A DNA stretch of 60,170 nt from DASUAO01 sp035763745 (GTDB lineage: Bacteria > Actinomycetota > Acidimicrobiia > IMCC26256 > PALSA-555), in the NCBI GenBank assembly GCA_035763745.1, contig DASUAO010000046.1:1-60170 (forward strand), given 5' to 3'. How positions within the stretch are numbered: position 1 is the first letter of the stretch; every line of letters begins with the position of its first letter. Below are positions 1 through 11,052 of the stretch, in pieces. Both the position numbers and the translations under genes were made by a program. The notes beneath the pieces were generated by a model. The model saw nothing but the letters and a program-made list of their open reading frames with translations, did not search any database and was not told where the DNA came from.

Positions 1-119
1 GCGGCGCGCTCGTCCCACTCGCGCCAGGACCTCGACCGCCCGCCGGAGACCAGCGCGGGCCGGTCGGGGACGGCATCCGCGATCGACTCGTAGACGTCGG
101 CGAGGTTCCAGTCCGGCAC
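1..119 (-). CDS. Acyl-CoA synthetase (AMP-forming), N-terminal fragment
   Basis: Only the first ~40 codons lie in the window; the gene runs off the left edge. It starts with GTG at 119, preceded by an AGGGGGA ribosome-binding site. The residues VPDWNLADVYESIA and the following DRPAL/SWREWDE pattern match the N-terminus of fatty-acyl-CoA/AMP-acid ligases, which form an acyl-adenylate and transfer the acyl group to CoA. The same pattern opens the full-length ligase at 42645-44240, so the two are probably paralogues. A TAGGCT hexamer (complement of 171-176) could be its -10 element. The substrate cannot be judged from this fragment. Confidence 0.7.
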   Translation of the reverse strand, partial: MPDWNLADVYESIADAVPDRPALVSGGRSRSWREWDERA

Positions 120-286
120 GTGTGTCCCCCTGGCGCGGTTCTCGGATCGTTCGGCGCTCGGCCCGGGCGGAGCCTAGTGATCCCTGGACGACCTTCCAGT
201 GACGGAATGCGCCTCCCTGGGGGCCGACTTGGTCACGAGAACGGTCCGCGCGGTCGCCGGCCGGTCACCGGCCCGCAGGCTGCCCG

Positions 287-292
287 TACCCT
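287..292 (+). promoter_or_regulatory. Candidate -10 hexamer of the Nudix gene
   Basis: TACCCT ends 8 nt before the ATG at 301. It fits the TAnnnT -10 pattern seen before many genes in this window and implies a very short or absent leader. No -35 element is evident. Confidence 0.35.
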
Positions 293-300
293 GGAGCACG

Positions 301-1014
301 ATGTTCGATGAGCCGTCGATCACGCGCGGGGGCGCCCAGCGGATCCCGCGTCCGGTGACGGCACGCGCGGGTGGTCCACCGGCGTGGACCGCGCTCCCGG
401 CCGATCGACGGCGGTTCTCCCTCGAGGACGTCCGCGCCGCGGCCACCACCGTGCCGGAGGTCGTGCGGCCGCCGGTCCCGCCGACGGCTCGTCCGGCCGC
501 GGTGCTCATGCCGTTCTTCGAGGAGGACGGCGAGGCCCGGGTGATCCTCACGAAGCGTCCCGAGACCATGCCGTCGCACCAGGGCGAGATCGCCTTCCCC
601 GGCGGCAAGCTGGAGGAAGGCGTCGACCGCACCCTGCGCGATGCGGCCCTGCGGGAGGCAGAGGAGGAGATCGGCCTGGACCGGGCGGTGGTCGACGTCG
701 TCGCCGAGCTCGAGAGCATGACGACCGTCGCCGGGCGCTTCCTCCTCACGCCGTTCGTCGGCCTGCTCGCGGCCCGGCCCCGGCTCGCCCCCGACTACAC
801 GGAGGTCGTCTCCGTCTTCGACGTGGCGCTCTCGGACCTGCTCGACGAGTCGACCTATCGCGAGGAGCGCTGGGACATCCCGGAGGAGATGGGATCCGGG
901 ACCGGGCCGGATCGTCCCATCCACTTCTTCGAGCTGCCGGGGGAGACGGTGTGGGGTGCGACCGCCCGCATCCTGGTCGACTTCCTCGAGCACCTCACCG
1001 CTGCCCGGTCCTGA
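301..1014 (+). CDS. Nudix hydrolase, CoA pyrophosphatase (NudL) type
   Basis: This 237-aa protein probably hydrolyses CoA or acyl-CoA into 4'-phosphopantetheine and 3',5'-ADP. The Nudix box lies at about residues 101-126 (GGK-LEEG...REAEEEIG), with the expected REXXEE core. Just before it, VILTKRPETMPSHQGEIAFPGG has the spacing of the NudL/CoAse signature (LLTxR...HxGxxAFPGG), which separates it from MutT and ADP-ribose pyrophosphatases. An in-frame ATG exists at 199, but the start at 301 is better placed for the fold and follows both a GGAG and a -10-like TACCCT. The gene is divergent from the acyl-CoA synthetase at the left edge, which fits a role in CoA turnover. The substrate is inferred from family motifs. 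Confidence 0.8.
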   Translation: MFDEPSITRGGAQRIPRPVTARAGGPPAWTALPADRRRFSLEDVRAAATTVPEVVRPPVPPTARPAAVLMPFFEEDGEARVILTKRPETMPSHQGEIAFPGGKLEEGVDRTLRDAALREAEEEIGLDRAVVDVVAELESMTTVAGRFLLTPFVGLLAARPRLAPDYTEVVSVFDVALSDLLDESTYREERWDIPEEMGSGTGPDRPIHFFELPGETVWGATARILVDFLEHLTAARS

Positions 1015-1116
1015 TGCCCCGGCCCCGACGCCCGGTCCCGGACCCCGTCGACCAGGGCGGTAATGTCGAGGGTTCAGCCGGGGCGCCGGCGGCGGACGAG
1101 CAAAGGGGTCGACCTC

Positions 1117-2283
1117 GTGGAAGTCGAGATCGGGATCGGCAAGTCCGGACGGCGGGCATACGGGTTCGACGACATCGCGATCGTCCCCAGCCGGCGCACA
1201 CGCGACCCTGAGGACGTCGACATCACCTGGGAGATCGACGCCTACAAGTTCGAGCTGCCGCTCGTCGCCGCGGCGATGGACGGCGTCACCTCGCCGAAGA
1301 CGGCGACGCAGATCGGCGAGCTCGGCGGGCTGGGGTGCCTGAACCTCGAGGGGCTCTGGACCCGTTACGACGACCCCGAGGTGCTGTTCGAGGAGACTGC
1401 TGCGCTCACGCCGGAGAAGGCGACGGCGCGCATGCAGGAGATCTACGCCGAGCCGATCAAGGAAGAGCTCATCGGCCGGCGGATCCGTGAGATCAAGGAG
1501 AGCGGCGTCACCGCCTGTGCATCGCTCACGCCGCAACGGGTGGAGCAGTACGCGGGCGCCGTGCTCGAGGCCGAGCTCGACCTCCTCGTCATCCAGGGCA
1601 CGGTCGTGTCGGCCGAGCACGTCTCGAAGGACGAGTCGCGCCAGCCGCTCAACCTCAAGAAGTTCATCCGCGAGTTCGACCTCCCGGTGATCGTCGGCGG
1701 GTGCGCCTCGTACTCGACGGCGTTGCACCTCATGCGCACCGGCGCGGTCGGCATCCTCGTGGGTGTCGGTCCTGGCCACGCGTGCACGACGCGCGGCGTG
1801 CTCGGGATCGGGGTGCCACAGGCCACCGCGATCGCCGACGCCGCGGGCGCCCGCATCCGCCACCTCGACGAGACCGGTGTGTACGTGCAGGTCATCGCCG
1901 ACGGCGGGATGGGAACCGGGGGTGACATCGCCAAGGCGATCGCCTGCGGTGCCGACGCCGTCATGGTCGGCTCGCCGTTGGCGAGCGCGTACGAAGCGCC
2001 GGGCCGCGGGTACCACTGGGGCATGGCGACGTTCCACCCCACCCTCCCCCGTGGGGCCCGCGTGTACGCGGGTCGCAAGGCCTCGCTCGAGGAGATCCTC
2101 GTCGGTCCCGCACACGAGAACGACGGCACGCTCAACCTGCTCGGCGGGTTGCGCACCTCGATGGCCACCACCGGCTACGAGACGCTCAAGGAGTTCCAGA
2201 AGGCCGAGGTCATGGTGGCGCCGTCGCTGCAGACCGAGGGCAAGTCGCTCCAGCGCGCACAGGGCGTGGGGATGGGCCACTGA
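1117..2283 (+). CDS. guaB3: GuaB3 family IMP dehydrogenase-related protein
   Basis: A 388-aa TIM-barrel protein of the IMP dehydrogenase/GMP reductase superfamily. The GuaB3 subgroup is typical of actinobacteria, usually occurs beside a normal guaB, and lacks the CBS pair found in GuaB. No insert of CBS size is present here. The catalytic cysteine loop is visible as GPGHACTTRG, and the phosphate-binding part as VIADGGMGTGGDIAKA. The GTG at 1117 follows a good AAAGGGG site; in-frame starts further upstream give a low-complexity Arg-rich leader and were rejected. guaA begins 7 nt after the stop, so the two are probably co-transcribed. Whether GuaB3 proteins oxidise IMP or have another role cannot be settled from sequence. 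Confidence 0.88.
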   Translation: MEVEIGIGKSGRRAYGFDDIAIVPSRRTRDPEDVDITWEIDAYKFELPLVAAAMDGVTSPKTATQIGELGGLGCLNLEGLWTRYDDPEVLFEETAALTPEKATARMQEIYAEPIKEELIGRRIREIKESGVTACASLTPQRVEQYAGAVLEAELDLLVIQGTVVSAEHVSKDESRQPLNLKKFIREFDLPVIVGGCASYSTALHLMRTGAVGILVGVGPGHACTTRGVLGIGVPQATAIADAAGARIRHLDETGVYVQVIADGGMGTGGDIAKAIACGADAVMVGSPLASAYEAPGRGYHWGMATFHPTLPRGARVYAGRKASLEEILVGPAHENDGTLNLLGGLRTSMATTGYETLKEFQKAEVMVAPSLQTEGKSLQRAQGVGMGH

Positions 2284-2290
2284 GGCTCGT

Positions 2291-3829
2291 ATGACCGCGT
2301 CGCACGACACGATCCTCGTCGTCGACTTCGGGGCCCAGTACGCGCAGCTCATCGCACGGCGGGTCCGCGAAGCTCGCGTCTACTCCGAGATCGTGTCGCG
2401 CTCGATGCCGATCGAGGAGATGCTCGCGAAGCGCCCGGTGGGGATCATCTTCTCCGGTGGTCCCGCGTCGGTCCACGTGCCCGACGCCCCGGTGCTCGAC
2501 CCCGCGGTGTACGACGCCGGCATCCCCGTCCTCGGCATCTGCTACGGCGCGCAGCTCGTCGCGATGCAGCTCGGAGGTGTGGTCGAGCGCACCGGCGGCG
2601 GCGAGTACGGCCGCACCCCGATGACCCGCACCGGCGCGTCGGTCGTGCTCGGCGAGCTGCCCCAGGAGCAGTCGGTCTGGATGAGTCACGGCGACGCCAT
2701 CACCACCGCACCCGAGGGGTTCGTCGTCACCGCGAGCTCGCCGGGTGCGCCGGTTGCCGCACTCGAGGACCGCGAGCGCGCCATCTACGGCGTGCAGTTC
2801 CACCCCGAGGTCGCACACACGGAACGGGGTCAGCAGGTGCTGAGCTCGTTCCTGTTCGACGTGTGCAAGGCGCGACCCACGTGGACCAACGCGAACATCA
2901 TCGACGAAGCCGTCGCCGAGATCCGGGCCCAGGTCGGTGGGGAGCGGGTGATCTGCGGGCTGTCGGGCGGGGTCGACTCCGCGGTGGCCGCAGCGATCGT
3001 GCACCGGGCCGTGGGCGGCCAGCTCACGTGCGTCTTCGTCGACACCGGCCTGCTGCGCCTCGGGGAACCCGAGCAGGTCGAGGAGACGTTCCGGGCCCAG
3101 TTCCACGTCGACCTCATCCACGTGAAGTCCGCGGACCGCTTCCTCGATGCGCTCGCCGGCGTGTCGGAGCCCGAGGCCAAGCGCAAGATCATCGGAGAGA
3201 CGTTCATCCGCGTCTTCGAGGAGGTTGCGCGCGATCTGGTCGACGTCCGGTTCCTCGTGCAGGGCACGTTGTACCCGGACATCGTGGAGTCGGGTGGTGG
3301 CGACAACGCCACGATCAAGTCGCACCACAACGTGGGTGGCCTGCCCGACGACATGTCGTTCGATCTCGTCGAGCCGCTCCGGAACCTCTTCAAGGACGAG
3401 GTCCGCGCCGTCGGCGAGGAGCTCGGTCTGCCCGAGCACATCGTCTGGCGCCAGCCCTTCCCCGGGCCCGGGCTCGGTGTCCGGATCATCGGCGACGTCA
3501 CGCCCGAGCGGCTCGAGATCCTGCGCCAGGCCGACTTCGTCGTCCTCGAGGAGCTGCGGCGGGCCGGGCTCGAGCGGGAGATCTGGCAGAGCTTCGCCGT
3601 GCTCCCCGCGGTTCGGACCGTCGGGGTGATGGGCGACGGCCGCACGTACGAGCACCCGATCATCATCCGGGCCGTCACGTCCGACGACGCCATGACGGCC
3701 GACTGGGCCCGCCTTCCGCACGACTTGCTCGAGCGCATGGCGTCGCGGATCATCAACGAGGTGCCCGGGGTCAATCGGGTGGCCTACGACATCACGAGCA
3801 AGCCCCCTGGCACGATCGAATGGGAATGA
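2291..3829 (+). CDS. guaA: GMP synthase (glutamine-hydrolysing)
   Basis: A 512-aa enzyme that converts XMP to GMP using glutamine and ATP, the last step of GMP synthesis. The N-terminal class I glutamine amidotransferase has its nucleophile elbow GICYGAQL and the His/Glu pair in VQFHPEV. The ATP-pyrophosphatase domain has the P-loop SGGVDSAVAA. The C-terminal dimerisation domain ends in KPPGTIEWE, the standard GuaA terminus, so the protein is complete. It follows guaB3 by 7 nt and is followed 14 nt later by the aldolase, suggesting one transcription unit. purN and purH are encoded 12 kb downstream. Confidence 0.97.
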   Translation: MTASHDTILVVDFGAQYAQLIARRVREARVYSEIVSRSMPIEEMLAKRPVGIIFSGGPASVHVPDAPVLDPAVYDAGIPVLGICYGAQLVAMQLGGVVERTGGGEYGRTPMTRTGASVVLGELPQEQSVWMSHGDAITTAPEGFVVTASSPGAPVAALEDRERAIYGVQFHPEVAHTERGQQVLSSFLFDVCKARPTWTNANIIDEAVAEIRAQVGGERVICGLSGGVDSAVAAAIVHRAVGGQLTCVFVDTGLLRLGEPEQVEETFRAQFHVDLIHVKSADRFLDALAGVSEPEAKRKIIGETFIRVFEEVARDLVDVRFLVQGTLYPDIVESGGGDNATIKSHHNVGGLPDDMSFDLVEPLRNLFKDEVRAVGEELGLPEHIVWRQPFPGPGLGVRIIGDVTPERLEILRQADFVVLEELRRAGLEREIWQSFAVLPAVRTVGVMGDGRTYEHPIIIRAVTSDDAMTADWARLPHDLLERMASRIINEVPGVNRVAYDITSKPPGTIEWE

Positions 3830-3843
3830 CAGGAGTGCACACC

Positions 3844-4866
3844 ATGGACCTCGACACTCTCCGCGCCAACGCCCAGGCGCTCGTGGCGCCCGGGAAGGGC
3901 ATCCTCGCTGCCGACGAGTCGAGCGGGACGATCAAGAAGCGGTTCGACTCGATCAAGGTCGAGTCCACCGAGGAGCACCGGCGCGCCTATCGCGACCTCT
4001 TGTTCACCGCACCCGGGATCGAGGACCACATCAGCGGCGTGATCCTCTTCGACGAGACCATCCGCCAGTCGAGCGCCGACGGGACGCCGTTCCCGAAGCT
4101 GCTCGCGTCCAAGGGCATCATCCCGGGGATCAAGGTCGACACCGGCGCGAAGCCGCTGGCGCTTGCGCACGGTGACGAGACCGTGACCGAGGGCCTCGAC
4201 GGGCTCCGTGAGCGTCTCGCCGAGTACCACGACTTCGGTGCCCGGTTCGCGAAGTGGCGGGCCACTTACACGATCACCGACGAGCTCCCCTCGCGCTACT
4301 GCTACGAGGCCAACGCCCATGCGCTCGCCCGGTACGCCGCACTCTGCCAGGAAGCGGGCATCGTGCCGATCGTCGAGCCCGAGGTCCTCATGGAGGGGAC
4401 CCACACGATCGACCGGGCGAGCGACGTCACCGCGGAGGCCCAGGCCGCGCTCTTCGAGGAGCTGCATCGCAACAAGGTCCTGTACGAGGGTGTGCTGCTG
4501 AAGCCGAACATGGTCCTCGCGGGGTACGGCGCGAAGTCGCAACCGTCCGACCGCGAGGTTGCCGAGCACACGATTCGCTGCTTCCGCTGGACGGTCCCCG
4601 CCGCGATACCTGGGGTCGTGTTCCTGTCGGGCGGGCAGTCCGACGAGCAGGCGACGAGCCGACTCAACGAGATGAACGCCATGGGTCCGCACCCGTGGCA
4701 GCTGTCCTTCTCCTACGGGCGGGCGCTGCAGGCACCGGCGCTGAAGGCGTGGAAGGGCGACCCGAAGAACGTGGAGGCGGCCCAGGCCGCGTTCATGCAC
4801 CGCGCCAAGCTCAACGGCGCCGCCGCGTCGGGGTCGTACACCGCCGCGATGGAGCAGGCCGCCTGA
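3844..4866 (+). CDS. Class I fructose-bisphosphate aldolase
   Basis: A 340-aa Schiff-base aldolase that interconverts fructose 1,6-bisphosphate with dihydroxyacetone phosphate and glyceraldehyde 3-phosphate. The eukaryote-like family hallmarks are clear: GKGILAADESSGT near the N-terminus, FAKWRATYTI, EPEVL, the lysine segment VLLKPNMVLAG (Schiff-base Lys) and FLSGGQSDEQAT. This animal/plant-type family is much rarer in bacteria than the metal-dependent class II enzyme. An ACAGGAG site precedes the ATG at 3844. It converges on ltrA, whose stop is 2 nt beyond the aldolase stop. Confidence 0.95.
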   Translation: MDLDTLRANAQALVAPGKGILAADESSGTIKKRFDSIKVESTEEHRRAYRDLLFTAPGIEDHISGVILFDETIRQSSADGTPFPKLLASKGIIPGIKVDTGAKPLALAHGDETVTEGLDGLRERLAEYHDFGARFAKWRATYTITDELPSRYCYEANAHALARYAALCQEAGIVPIVEPEVLMEGTHTIDRASDVTAEAQAALFEELHRNKVLYEGVLLKPNMVLAGYGAKSQPSDREVAEHTIRCFRWTVPAAIPGVVFLSGGQSDEQATSRLNEMNAMGPHPWQLSFSYGRALQAPALKAWKGDPKNVEAAQAAFMHRAKLNGAAASGSYTAAMEQAA

Positions 4867-4867
4867 C

Positions 4868-6040
4868 TCAGCTCTTTGCGTCAGCAACCCGCTCTGACAG
4901 TGGGTTGCTGACGTCAATACATGGGGCGCGGGCCTCGACGAGCGCGATGATCGCGAGCCCGACCGCGACGACCCCCAGCTGCCACACGGCGTCGGCTGTC
5001 GAGACGATCGCCAGTCCCGCCACGGTGAGTCCGAGGATCCCGAGGCGGGGCCACAGGATCACGCGGCTCGTACGCCAGAGCGAGAACGCGGCGGCCACGA
5101 CGTAGAGGGTGACACCTGCCCCGAGTGCCGCGGTCACCTCGCCGGAGGGGACGTCGCTCGGGTGGTGCACGATCTCCTCGATCGCGATGGCGAACCCGAT
5201 GATCCCGCAGACGAGCGGGAAGTGCCCGAGGCTGAACGCGTCGCGCGCAGTCGCGCCGAGCACCTCCGGAGGGGTCGAGGCGAACCCCTCCTCGATCGCG
5301 TCCTTGACCCAGGCGAAGTAGGTCCACCAGAGCAGGCACGCGACCGCGAGCGCGGCCGCCGTGACGGCGACGAGTGACCCGGTGCGCTCGTCGACGCTCA
5401 CGGCAGTTGCGGCGACGATCAGCGACTCACCGAGCGCGATGATCACGAAGAGGCCGTGCCGTTCTGAGAAATGCTCCGTATCGAGGTCCCATTCCTGGCG
5501 GCCACCCGCCATCCCGGCGGCGACGAGGTCGGCGACGATCGCGCCGAGCCAGATCCAGTATCGGCCGGGTGTGTCGACGAGCGCGCCGACCAGGACGAGC
5601 GCGAGGCCGATCCCGGAGAGTCCCGCCCACACGGAGATCGCCCGGTTGCGCAGGTCGGCTCGCTCGAGGTCGATCCGCACCTGGAGTCCGAGACCGACGA
5701 CACGCACGAGGACGTAGGGAACCGCGAACCACGCGGCCTCGTCCCCGAACGCGCGGGTCACCGACGCCGCCATCACGAACGCGATGGCGGTTCCGAGGAG
5801 CGTGAGTGCTCGCACTGCCGTGTGGCTCGTGTCGGCCGGGTTGAGGGTCCAGGTGAACTGCGTCCACGCCCACCAGATCAGCCAGAACAGGAGCAGCGAA
5901 CGAGCGACCCCTTCGACCGTGAGGTCGCCGGCCGTGAGCACGGTCACCTGCGTGACCGCGAACACGAACACGAGGTCGAAGAACAGCTCCACGAAGGTGA
6001 CGGACTGGGCCTCCGGAGCGTGCAGGCTGCGCTTCGCCAT
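4868..6040 (-). CDS. ltrA: Low temperature requirement protein A (LtrA)-like membrane protein
   Basis: A 390-aa polytopic inner-membrane protein. The N-terminal VTFVELFFDLVFVFAVTQ is the LtrA-family signature, and FSERHGLFVIIALGES, also diagnostic, lies in the middle. About ten to eleven hydrophobic helices are spread over its length. The biochemical function of the family is unknown; the name comes from a Listeria cold-growth mutant. The ATG at 6040 overlaps by one base the stop of the flavin reductase-like gene, so the two are translationally coupled. The last ~15 codons lie inside a strong inverted repeat (4880-4912), so the coding end doubles as a hairpin. Confidence 0.87.
   Translation of the reverse strand: MAKRSLHAPEAQSVTFVELFFDLVFVFAVTQVTVLTAGDLTVEGVARSLLLFWLIWWAWTQFTWTLNPADTSHTAVRALTLLGTAIAFVMAASVTRAFGDEAAWFAVPYVLVRVVGLGLQVRIDLERADLRNRAISVWAGLSGIGLALVLVGALVDTPGRYWIWLGAIVADLVAAGMAGGRQEWDLDTEHFSERHGLFVIIALGESLIVAATAVSVDERTGSLVAVTAAALAVACLLWWTYFAWVKDAIEEGFASTPPEVLGATARDAFSLGHFPLVCGIIGFAIAIEEIVHHPSDVPSGEVTAALGAGVTLYVVAAAFSLWRTSRVILWPRLGILGLTVAGLAIVSTADAVWQLGVVAVGLAIIALVEARAPCIDVSNPLSERVADAKS
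4880..4912. terminator. Inverted repeat between convergent aldolase and ltrA (palindrome family 2, copy 1)
   Basis: A perfect 11-bp stem (GTCAGCAACCC and its complement) with an 11-nt loop, 14 nt after the aldolase stop and inside the 3' end of ltrA. Position between convergent genes suggests a bidirectional terminator. It resembles the palindrome at 42587-42625: on opposite strands the first 20 nt agree at about 18 positions. Confidence 0.6.
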
Positions 6041-6621
6041 CAGTCGTCCTCGTCGTCGGTGTCGTTCGGGTCGACCTCGACCCCGGCCTCCGCGAGTCGC
6101 GCGAGCAGCCGGTCGCGCACCGAGTCGCCGGGCTTTCGGGCGCGCTCGCCGAGGATGCGCCAACCGTGGCGCGACGAGTAGAGCAGCGGCGGCTCCTTCA
6201 GTCTCCCGTACCCGTACCCCGTGACCTCGGCGAAGAACAGCTCGTGATCGCGCATGGGCTTGCGCTCGAACGTCTCGCAGCGAAGCCACGCGACGCAGTC
6301 GGCGACTACCGGCAGCCCGTCCACCTCCTCGAGGTACTCCTCCGCGATGTATCGGAACCGGCGCCCGGGATACGAGAAGTACTGACCCTGGTCGATCTGG
6401 TCCCCTGCGAGGATCGACACGCTGAACACCCCGCTCGCTGCGATCAGCGGATGCGTGTCGTGCCTCGGCGAGACCGACGCCATCAGGACCGGCTCCTCGA
6501 ACGCGACCTGGCTGACCCAGTGCGACGTGTACGCGCGCGTCACCCCGTCGTGGGTCGCCGCGACGACCTGTACCCCCTTGACCATCTGGCCGAGGGCGCG
6601 CTTGAGCTTGGGGTCGATCAG
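6040..6621 (-). CDS. Flavin reductase-like FMN-binding protein
   Basis: About 193 aa with the flavin reductase-like split-barrel fold that binds FMN and typically reduces flavin with NAD(P)H or acts as a small oxidoreductase. Visible family features are LKRALGQMVKGVQVVAATHDG, HWVSQVAFEEPVLMASVS and the GVFSVSIL strand. The start is unusual: no ATG, GTG or TTG allows the conserved DPKLKRALGQ stretch to be included, but a CTG at 6621 overlaps the stop of the upstream small gene (CTGA) in the 4-nt manner used elsewhere here. The nearest ordinary start is the ATG at 6585, which would remove conserved residues. The gene is coupled to ltrA downstream. The family is fairly secure; start and substrate are not. 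Confidence 0.72.
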   Translation of the reverse strand: MIDPKLKRALGQMVKGVQVVAATHDGVTRAYTSHWVSQVAFEEPVLMASVSPRHDTHPLIAASGVFSVSILAGDQIDQGQYFSYPGRRFRYIAEEYLEEVDGLPVVADCVAWLRCETFERKPMRDHELFFAEVTGYGYGRLKEPPLLYSSRHGWRILGERARKPGDSVRDRLLARLAEAGVEVDPNDTDDEDD

Positions 6622-6899
6622 GAGCCGAAGGTCTGCGTCGGGGACGTGCCACCGGCGGCCTTGGCCGCGTTGTACTTCTTGAGCACGCGACGGTGCTGGC
6701 GGGCGCCCGGACGGAACCAACCGCCGGTGCGGACCTTCTTCACCCGCTTCTCGAGCTCCTTGAGTCGGGCGAAGAGGTCGTCGTCGGGCTGCGCGCTCGC
6801 GACCTGGTCGAAGCGATCGTGGATCTCGTCGAAGCGTCGCCGCACCTGGCCGTACTCGTCGTCGAGTCGCTTCTTCCAGTGCTCCAGGTCCTTGGCCAT
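6618..6899 (-). CDS. Small charged coiled-coil protein
   Basis: A 93-aa protein I do not recognise. The first ~60 residues (MAKDLEHWKKRLDDEYG..., LKELEKRVKKV) are highly charged with heptad-like spacing and probably form a coiled coil. The rest is basic (GGWFRPGARQHRRVLKKYNA) and has the look of a nucleic-acid-binding tail. It has no signal peptide or membrane segment. It is the first gene of a minus-strand set with the flavin reductase-like gene and ltrA, and is divergent from pcrA. The codon pattern is that of its neighbours, supporting real coding. Confidence 0.7.
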   Translation of the reverse strand: MAKDLEHWKKRLDDEYGQVRRRFDEIHDRFDQVASAQPDDDLFARLKELEKRVKKVRTGGWFRPGARQHRRVLKKYNAAKAAGGTSPTQTFGS

Positions 6900-7025
6900 G
6901 GGTGTCCTCTCGAAGGGGCGGCAATGGGTCACCGGATGCGGTGAGTCCCGCGAATCTAGGGCTTGGGCGTCGCTCGGGAGTCTCCGCGACCCTTTCCCCA
7001 CGCCAGAGCGGTGTGGGTGGGTGCA

Positions 7026-7041
7026 TCGAACACCTGTACGG
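7026..7041 (+). promoter_or_regulatory. Possible LexA (SOS) box upstream of pcrA
   Basis: TCGAAC-ACCT-GTACGG resembles the actinobacterial LexA consensus TCGAAC-N4-GTTCGA in 10 of 12 half-site positions. It lies 34 nt before the helicase ATG and just upstream of a TACGAT -10-like hexamer, a sensible place for a repressor. Confidence 0.35.
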
Positions 7042-7060
7042 TCGCGTGCACGGCGCCGCC

Positions 7061-7066
7061 TACGAT
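7061..7066 (+). promoter_or_regulatory. Candidate -10 hexamer of pcrA
   Basis: TACGAT ends 9 nt before the pcrA ATG, implying a near-leaderless mRNA. The LexA-like site sits where the -35 region would be. Confidence 0.4.
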
Positions 7067-7075
7067 GGGTCGACC

Positions 7076-10276
<3,201 letters not shown>

Positions 10277-10284
10277 CGGGGACG

Positions 10285-10761
10285 TCAGCCCGAGCTGGTC
10301 GGAGCAGGCTCGCGCCGGCGCAGGTCGACGAACACCGTCTCGGCCGGCTCGTCGGGCGCCGGCTTGGCGACCGTCACCTCGAAGCGGGCGAGATCCGTGG
10401 ACGCGAGCCGGTCGCCGTTGCAGGCGACGTAGGCGTCCTTGGTCGCCCGCCACTTCACGATGCACGAGCGGGTGCCGGGACGGACGATGTCGAGCGCCAC
10501 GAGCTGCCCCCCTTCGAGGTCGAGCCAGAAGCCGTGCTCACCGAACGGGTTGGCGATGTAGCTGGGCCCACCTTCCTCGGTGCGAGCCGTGAGCTCGGGC
10601 TCGAGGCCGAGGGCGATCGGGCCGGTGGCCAACGGGTCCTGGTCGGTCCCGCCGGTGGCGAGGAACAGCAGCCCCGCGATCGCCAGCCCCGCGAGCACCA
10701 CGAGGGCGGCGGCGAAGAGGAGGACGCGGCGGTCGTCCGGAGCAGCGGGCACGGTGGGCAT
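10285..10761 (-). CDS. Single-pass membrane-anchored protein of unknown function
   Basis: About 158 aa, not recognised. A short N-terminal cytoplasmic segment (PAAPDDRRV) precedes one hydrophobic helix of ~25 residues (LLFAAALVVLAGLAIAGLLF). A soluble exported domain of ~110 residues follows with two cysteines (RSCIVKW and AYVACNGD) that could form a disulfide. The C-terminus is polar and Pro/Arg-rich. The ATG at 10761 is preferred because the ATG at 10854 only adds low-complexity sequence; both are possible. It lies tail-to-tail with pcrA and upstream of the divergent sucC promoter region. Confidence 0.7.
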   Translation of the reverse strand: MPTVPAAPDDRRVLLFAAALVVLAGLAIAGLLFLATGGTDQDPLATGPIALGLEPELTARTEEGGPSYIANPFGEHGFWLDLEGGQLVALDIVRPGTRSCIVKWRATKDAYVACNGDRLASTDLARFEVTVAKPAPDEPAETVFVDLRRREPAPTSSG

Positions 10762-10952
10762 TCTCGCCCAGGGACGGGGCCGGTCCCGAGTCGGGTCCTC
10801 CGGACCGGGGGCTCCGTTTCGCCCGGTCGGGCTCGGATCTCCACGCCCGGGCATCGCTGGCCGAGATCACGACCACGCTCGAGTCGGCGCTCGGCGAGCG
10901 GGAGTCGCGGGTGTCGGGCTGAGCCGAGCGGAGCGAGCGTGCGCGACGCAGG

Positions 10953-10958
10953 TACCCT
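10953..10958 (+). promoter_or_regulatory. Candidate -10 hexamer of sucC
   Basis: TACCCT ends 4 nt before the repeated leader element (10962-11007). The equivalent hexamer before sucD, TATCGT at 12236-12241, has the same spacing to its copy of the leader. Confidence 0.4.
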
Positions 10959-10961
10959 GCC

Positions 10962-11007
10962 CCGCAGCGACCGGGGCCTGAGCGGCCCGCCGTGAGGCAG
11001 GAGCGGA
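10962..11007 (+). promoter_or_regulatory. Repeated 5' leader element, sucC copy
   Basis: This ~46-nt block is nearly identical to the one ahead of sucD (12245-12291): four differences over the length. It starts with CCGCAG, contains GGGCC-loop-GGCCC and a following GCC-GTGA-GGC that could form two small hairpins, and ends in GGCAGGAGCGGA. It ends 45 nt before the sucC start, so it is likely transcribed leader RNA. I cannot assign it to a known riboswitch class. Confidence 0.6.
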
Positions 11008-11052
11008 CGAACGGCGGACCCAGCGGCTGACCGACGAGCATGGAGTAGGAAC

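Noticed and set aside
265..2352. A 695-codon open frame antisense to the Nudix and guaB3 genes
   Set aside because: Low-complexity Arg/His/Leu composition and no recognisable motif; the plus-strand genes are certain.
6999..7019. Hairpin CCCACGCC/GGTGTGGG upstream of pcrA as a third palindrome family
   Set aside because: The stem needs a G-U pair, has no second copy here and lies between divergent genes, so it is not a convincing terminator or repeat.
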